From Comamonadaceae bacterium (lineage in GTDB: Bacteria > Pseudomonadota > Gammaproteobacteria > Burkholderiales > Burkholderiaceae_C), in assembly GCA_947460065.1 (NCBI GenBank), contig CANHGF010000167.1, positions 1 to 6,091 on the forward strand: DNA of 6,091 nucleotides. Reading direction: 5' to 3'. Below, in pieces: positions 4,675 through 6,091 of this stretch. Within the stretch, counting starts at the first letter, position 1, and each line of letters begins with the position of its first letter. The notes beneath the pieces were generated by a model. The model made no database searches and was not told the origin of the DNA. It was given only the letters and a program-made list of their open reading frames with translations. A program made the translations under genes and the position numbers.

Positions 4675-5667
4675 ATGAATAATCTGCTCGATCCGGCCAT
4701 TTTGTTTTTTGCCCTTGGGGCCCTGGCTGGCGCCATCAAATCCAATCTTGAAATTCCAGCGCCGATCTCGCGTTTTCTCTCCCTGTATCTGCTGATGGCG
4801 CTGGGCCTGAAGGGCGGTTTTGCCCTGGCGCAGTCGGGCCTGACGGTACAGGTGGCCAGCGGGCTGGCCTGCGCCCTGACCCTGGCCGTGGTGGTGCCAG
4901 TGCTGGCCTTGCAGTTTCTGCGGCGTCTGGTCGGGCCTTACGACGCTGCGGCCCTGGCGGCCACCTATGGCTCAGTCAGCGCGGTGACCTTCGTCACCGC
5001 CGTGCAGTTTCTGGAGACGCGGGGGCTGCCCTATGGCGGGCATATGGCCGCGGCCATGGCGCTGATGGAGTCTCCGGCCATCATCTTGGCGGTGCTCTTT
5101 GCCAATACGTTCAGGCAGCGCGAGCCAGCGCTTGCGGCTGGCGCAGCGGTCCTGGCCGCGCCAGCGGGGTCCGGGTTGTCCATGCGCAAGGTCCTGCATG
5201 AGTCTTTCACCGACGGGGCACAGCTGTTGCTGCTGGGCTCCATGCTGGTGGGCTTGCTGACGGGTGAATCCGGGCGGGCGGCGATGCAACCGTTTTCCGG
5301 AGACCTGTTCAAGGGCATGCTGGCGTTTTTCCTGCTCGATATGGGCTTGCTGACGGCGCGCAACCTGCCCAAGGTGCGGGGTCAGTCGCCCTGGCTGCTG
5401 GCCTATGCGGTGCTGGCACCCCTGCTGCATGCGCTGTTGGCACTGGGCCTGGCGTTTGCGGTGGGCCTGCCCTTGGGCGATACCATCTTGCTGATGGTGC
5501 TGGCAGCCAGCGCCTCGTATATTGCAGTGCCAGCGGTGCTGCGCCATGCCATACCGCAGGCCAATCCCTCGCTGTACTTTGGACTGTCCCTGGGGCTCAC
5601 CTTCCCCTTCAACATCTTGCTGGGTATTCCTTTGTATGCGGCGCTGGCCAGCTGGGCGCTGGCCTGA
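4675..5667 (+). CDS. SbtA-family (Sbt_1/DUF897) sodium-dependent bicarbonate-type permease
   Basis: A 330-residue, very hydrophobic inner-membrane protein with about ten predicted transmembrane segments in two inverted halves. Family signatures visible are PISRFLSLYLLMALGLKGG (about 30-48), GSVSAVTF (99-106), MESPAI (131-136), ASASYIAVPA (278-287) and PQANPS near 294. Cyanobacterial SbtA is a Na+/HCO3- symporter. Here the two central motifs differ from the cyanobacterial GAVSGST and SSSDISGP (recalled) and the cytoplasmic linker after residue 146 is short, so the substrate may be bicarbonate or another small anion. The start at 4675 is chosen over the in-frame ATG at 4603: AAGGA lies at 4664-4668, six bases upstream, and translation from 4603 would begin inside the promoter dyad and add a polar leader that the family lacks. 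No SbtB-type PII partner follows. The divergent CbbR-like gene is the likely regulator. Confidence 0.88.
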   Translation: MNNLLDPAILFFALGALAGAIKSNLEIPAPISRFLSLYLLMALGLKGGFALAQSGLTVQVASGLACALTLAVVVPVLALQFLRRLVGPYDAAALAATYGSVSAVTFVTAVQFLETRGLPYGGHMAAAMALMESPAIILAVLFANTFRQREPALAAGAAVLAAPAGSGLSMRKVLHESFTDGAQLLLLGSMLVGLLTGESGRAAMQPFSGDLFKGMLAFFLLDMGLLTARNLPKVRGQSPWLLAYAVLAPLLHALLALGLAFAVGLPLGDTILLMVLAASASYIAVPAVLRHAIPQANPSLYFGLSLGLTFPFNILLGIPLYAALASWALA

Positions 5668-5672
5668 CAAGC

Positions 5673-5692
5673 GGGCCGAACAGGCCCCTTTG
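5673..5692 (+). terminator. weak intrinsic terminator after the permease gene
   Basis: GGGCC (5673-5677) pairs with GGCCC (5683-5687) around GAACA and is followed by a C and only three T. It begins 5 nt after the permease stop codon. The five-pair GC stem suits a terminator but the poor T tract makes it inefficient, so read-through into the nuclease gene is possible. Confidence 0.4.
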
Positions 5693-5752
5693 ATCTCTTG
5701 AGGCACCAGCCAGTGTCCGCAGGCCTGGTATGGGTCAGGGCTGTACTTGTAC

Positions 5753-5781
5753 TTGTGCGATTTTTGCAATTTAGATACTAT
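5753..5781 (+). promoter_or_regulatory. weak promoter candidate for the nuclease gene
   Basis: TTGTGC (5753-5758) and TACTAT (5776-5781) are 17 bp apart in a locally A+T-rich stretch between the permease terminator and the nuclease gene. The matches to sigma-70 consensus are only three and four of six. A short tandem duplication, TGTACT-TGTACT (5742-5753), lies at its upstream edge. Low confidence. Confidence 0.25.
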
Positions 5782-5826
5782 TTGTGACATTCATAGACTA
5801 TCGGCGGAGCTTGCGCCGTCGTCAGC

Positions 5827-6091
5827 GTGTCACCTTCACCATCAGCAACATTTAGCAGTTTGTCAGCGCCCCTAGCCTGGGCGGCGCCGGGTTTGGCAAG
5901 GCGGGCGCTCGGGTCGCTGCTGCTTTCAGGGGCGCTGGTCGGTCTGGGGCCTTCGGCCTGGGCCGAAGACCTCAAGGGTCAGGTTATCGCTGTGGCCGAC
6001 GGCGACACGGTCACGGTGCTCGACGCTGATCGGCAGCGTCACAAGATTCGTCTGGCCGGCATCGACGCGCCCGAGAGTCGGCAAGCCTATG
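5827..6091 (+). CDS. thermonuclease (staphylococcal nuclease-like) family protein, 3' end cut by the window
   Basis: The first 88 codons of a secreted SNase-fold protein; the rest lies beyond the window. The frame is open from the TAG at 5794 to the window end and contains no ATG, so a GTG (5827) or TTG (5860, 5893) start is needed. GTG 5827 is the longest option and is tentative; none has a good Shine-Dalgarno. Numbering from 5827, residues 25-46 are a signal peptide: Arg25-Arg26, a Leu-rich core, and cleavage after Ala-Trp-Ala. The nuclease fold then begins: DGDT at 58-61, then IRLAGIDAPES at 74-84. Asp60, Arg75, Asp80 and Glu83 match the Ca2+-binding and catalytic residues Asp21, Arg35, Asp40 and Glu43 of staphylococcal nuclease. 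Known relatives degrade extracellular DNA or RNA using Ca2+. The remaining catalytic Arg would lie outside the window. The start at 5893 would give a more usual signal peptide length. Confidence 0.8.
   Translation, partial: MSPSPSATFSSLSAPLAWAAPGLARRALGSLLLSGALVGLGPSAWAEDLKGQVIAVADGDTVTVLDADRQRHKIRLAGIDAPESRQAY

Noticed and set aside
4972..5790. 272-codon open frame on the - strand opposite the permease
   Set aside because: The translation is Gln/His/Arg-rich with no domain, and the permease on the other strand has clear family motifs and a good ribosome site.
1..6091. CRISPR array, toxin-antitoxin pair or phage-defence genes
   Set aside because: No regularly spaced direct repeats and no recognisable nuclease/toxin pair were found. 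The only nuclease is a secreted SNase-type enzyme with an export signal, which fits extracellular nucleic acid use rather than defence.

Overview
The window looks like a chromosomal segment of a high-G+C betaproteobacterium, most likely Burkholderiales/Comamonadaceae. This is inferred from a membrane-anchored cytochrome c5-type protein beside a tRNA-Arg(CCG), a CbbR-like LysR regulator, Ala/Pro-rich coding sequence and the codon use. No species can be named from the sequence alone.

Left part (1-2555): a probable two-gene operon of unrecognised exported proteins. The first (188-1048) has a signal peptide, an Ala/Pro-rich linker, a long Ala/Gln/Glu/Lys helical region and a helical C-terminus. 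The second (1085-2449) has a signal peptide ending in a lipobox-like LAGC, an Arg/Glu/Ala heptad-repeat helix and a larger, probably beta-rich C-terminal part with a CxxC pair. A structured 3' region and a strong intrinsic terminator (2519-2555) close the unit. A sigma-54-like element and a dyad lie just upstream. I know of no described function for the pair.

Middle (2556-3676): directly after that terminator is what looks like the 3' end of a broken conserved gene of unknown function. Its N-terminal part is missing and it carries a frameshift at a short tandem duplication. Its stop codon abuts a strong bidirectional terminator shared with the convergent cytochrome c gene. This suggests that the two-gene unit, or a deletion associated with it, replaced the front of an older gene. 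A TATAAT element precedes the cytochrome gene, and an intact tRNA-Arg(CCG) follows on the + strand.

Right part (3694-6091): a CbbR-like LysR regulator is divergent from an SbtA-family permease (the family of cyanobacterial Na+/bicarbonate symporters). The 84 bp between them holds a symmetric promoter-like dyad, and the LysR start has no Shine-Dalgarno, so its mRNA may be leaderless. Regulator and permease probably form a regulator-target pair. The window ends inside a secreted staphylococcal-nuclease-like gene with no in-frame ATG start.

No CRISPR array, insertion sequence, integrase, rRNA or recognisable defence system is visible. The parts most worth a second look are the exported coiled-coil pair with the adjoining gene remnant, and the regulator/permease control region.
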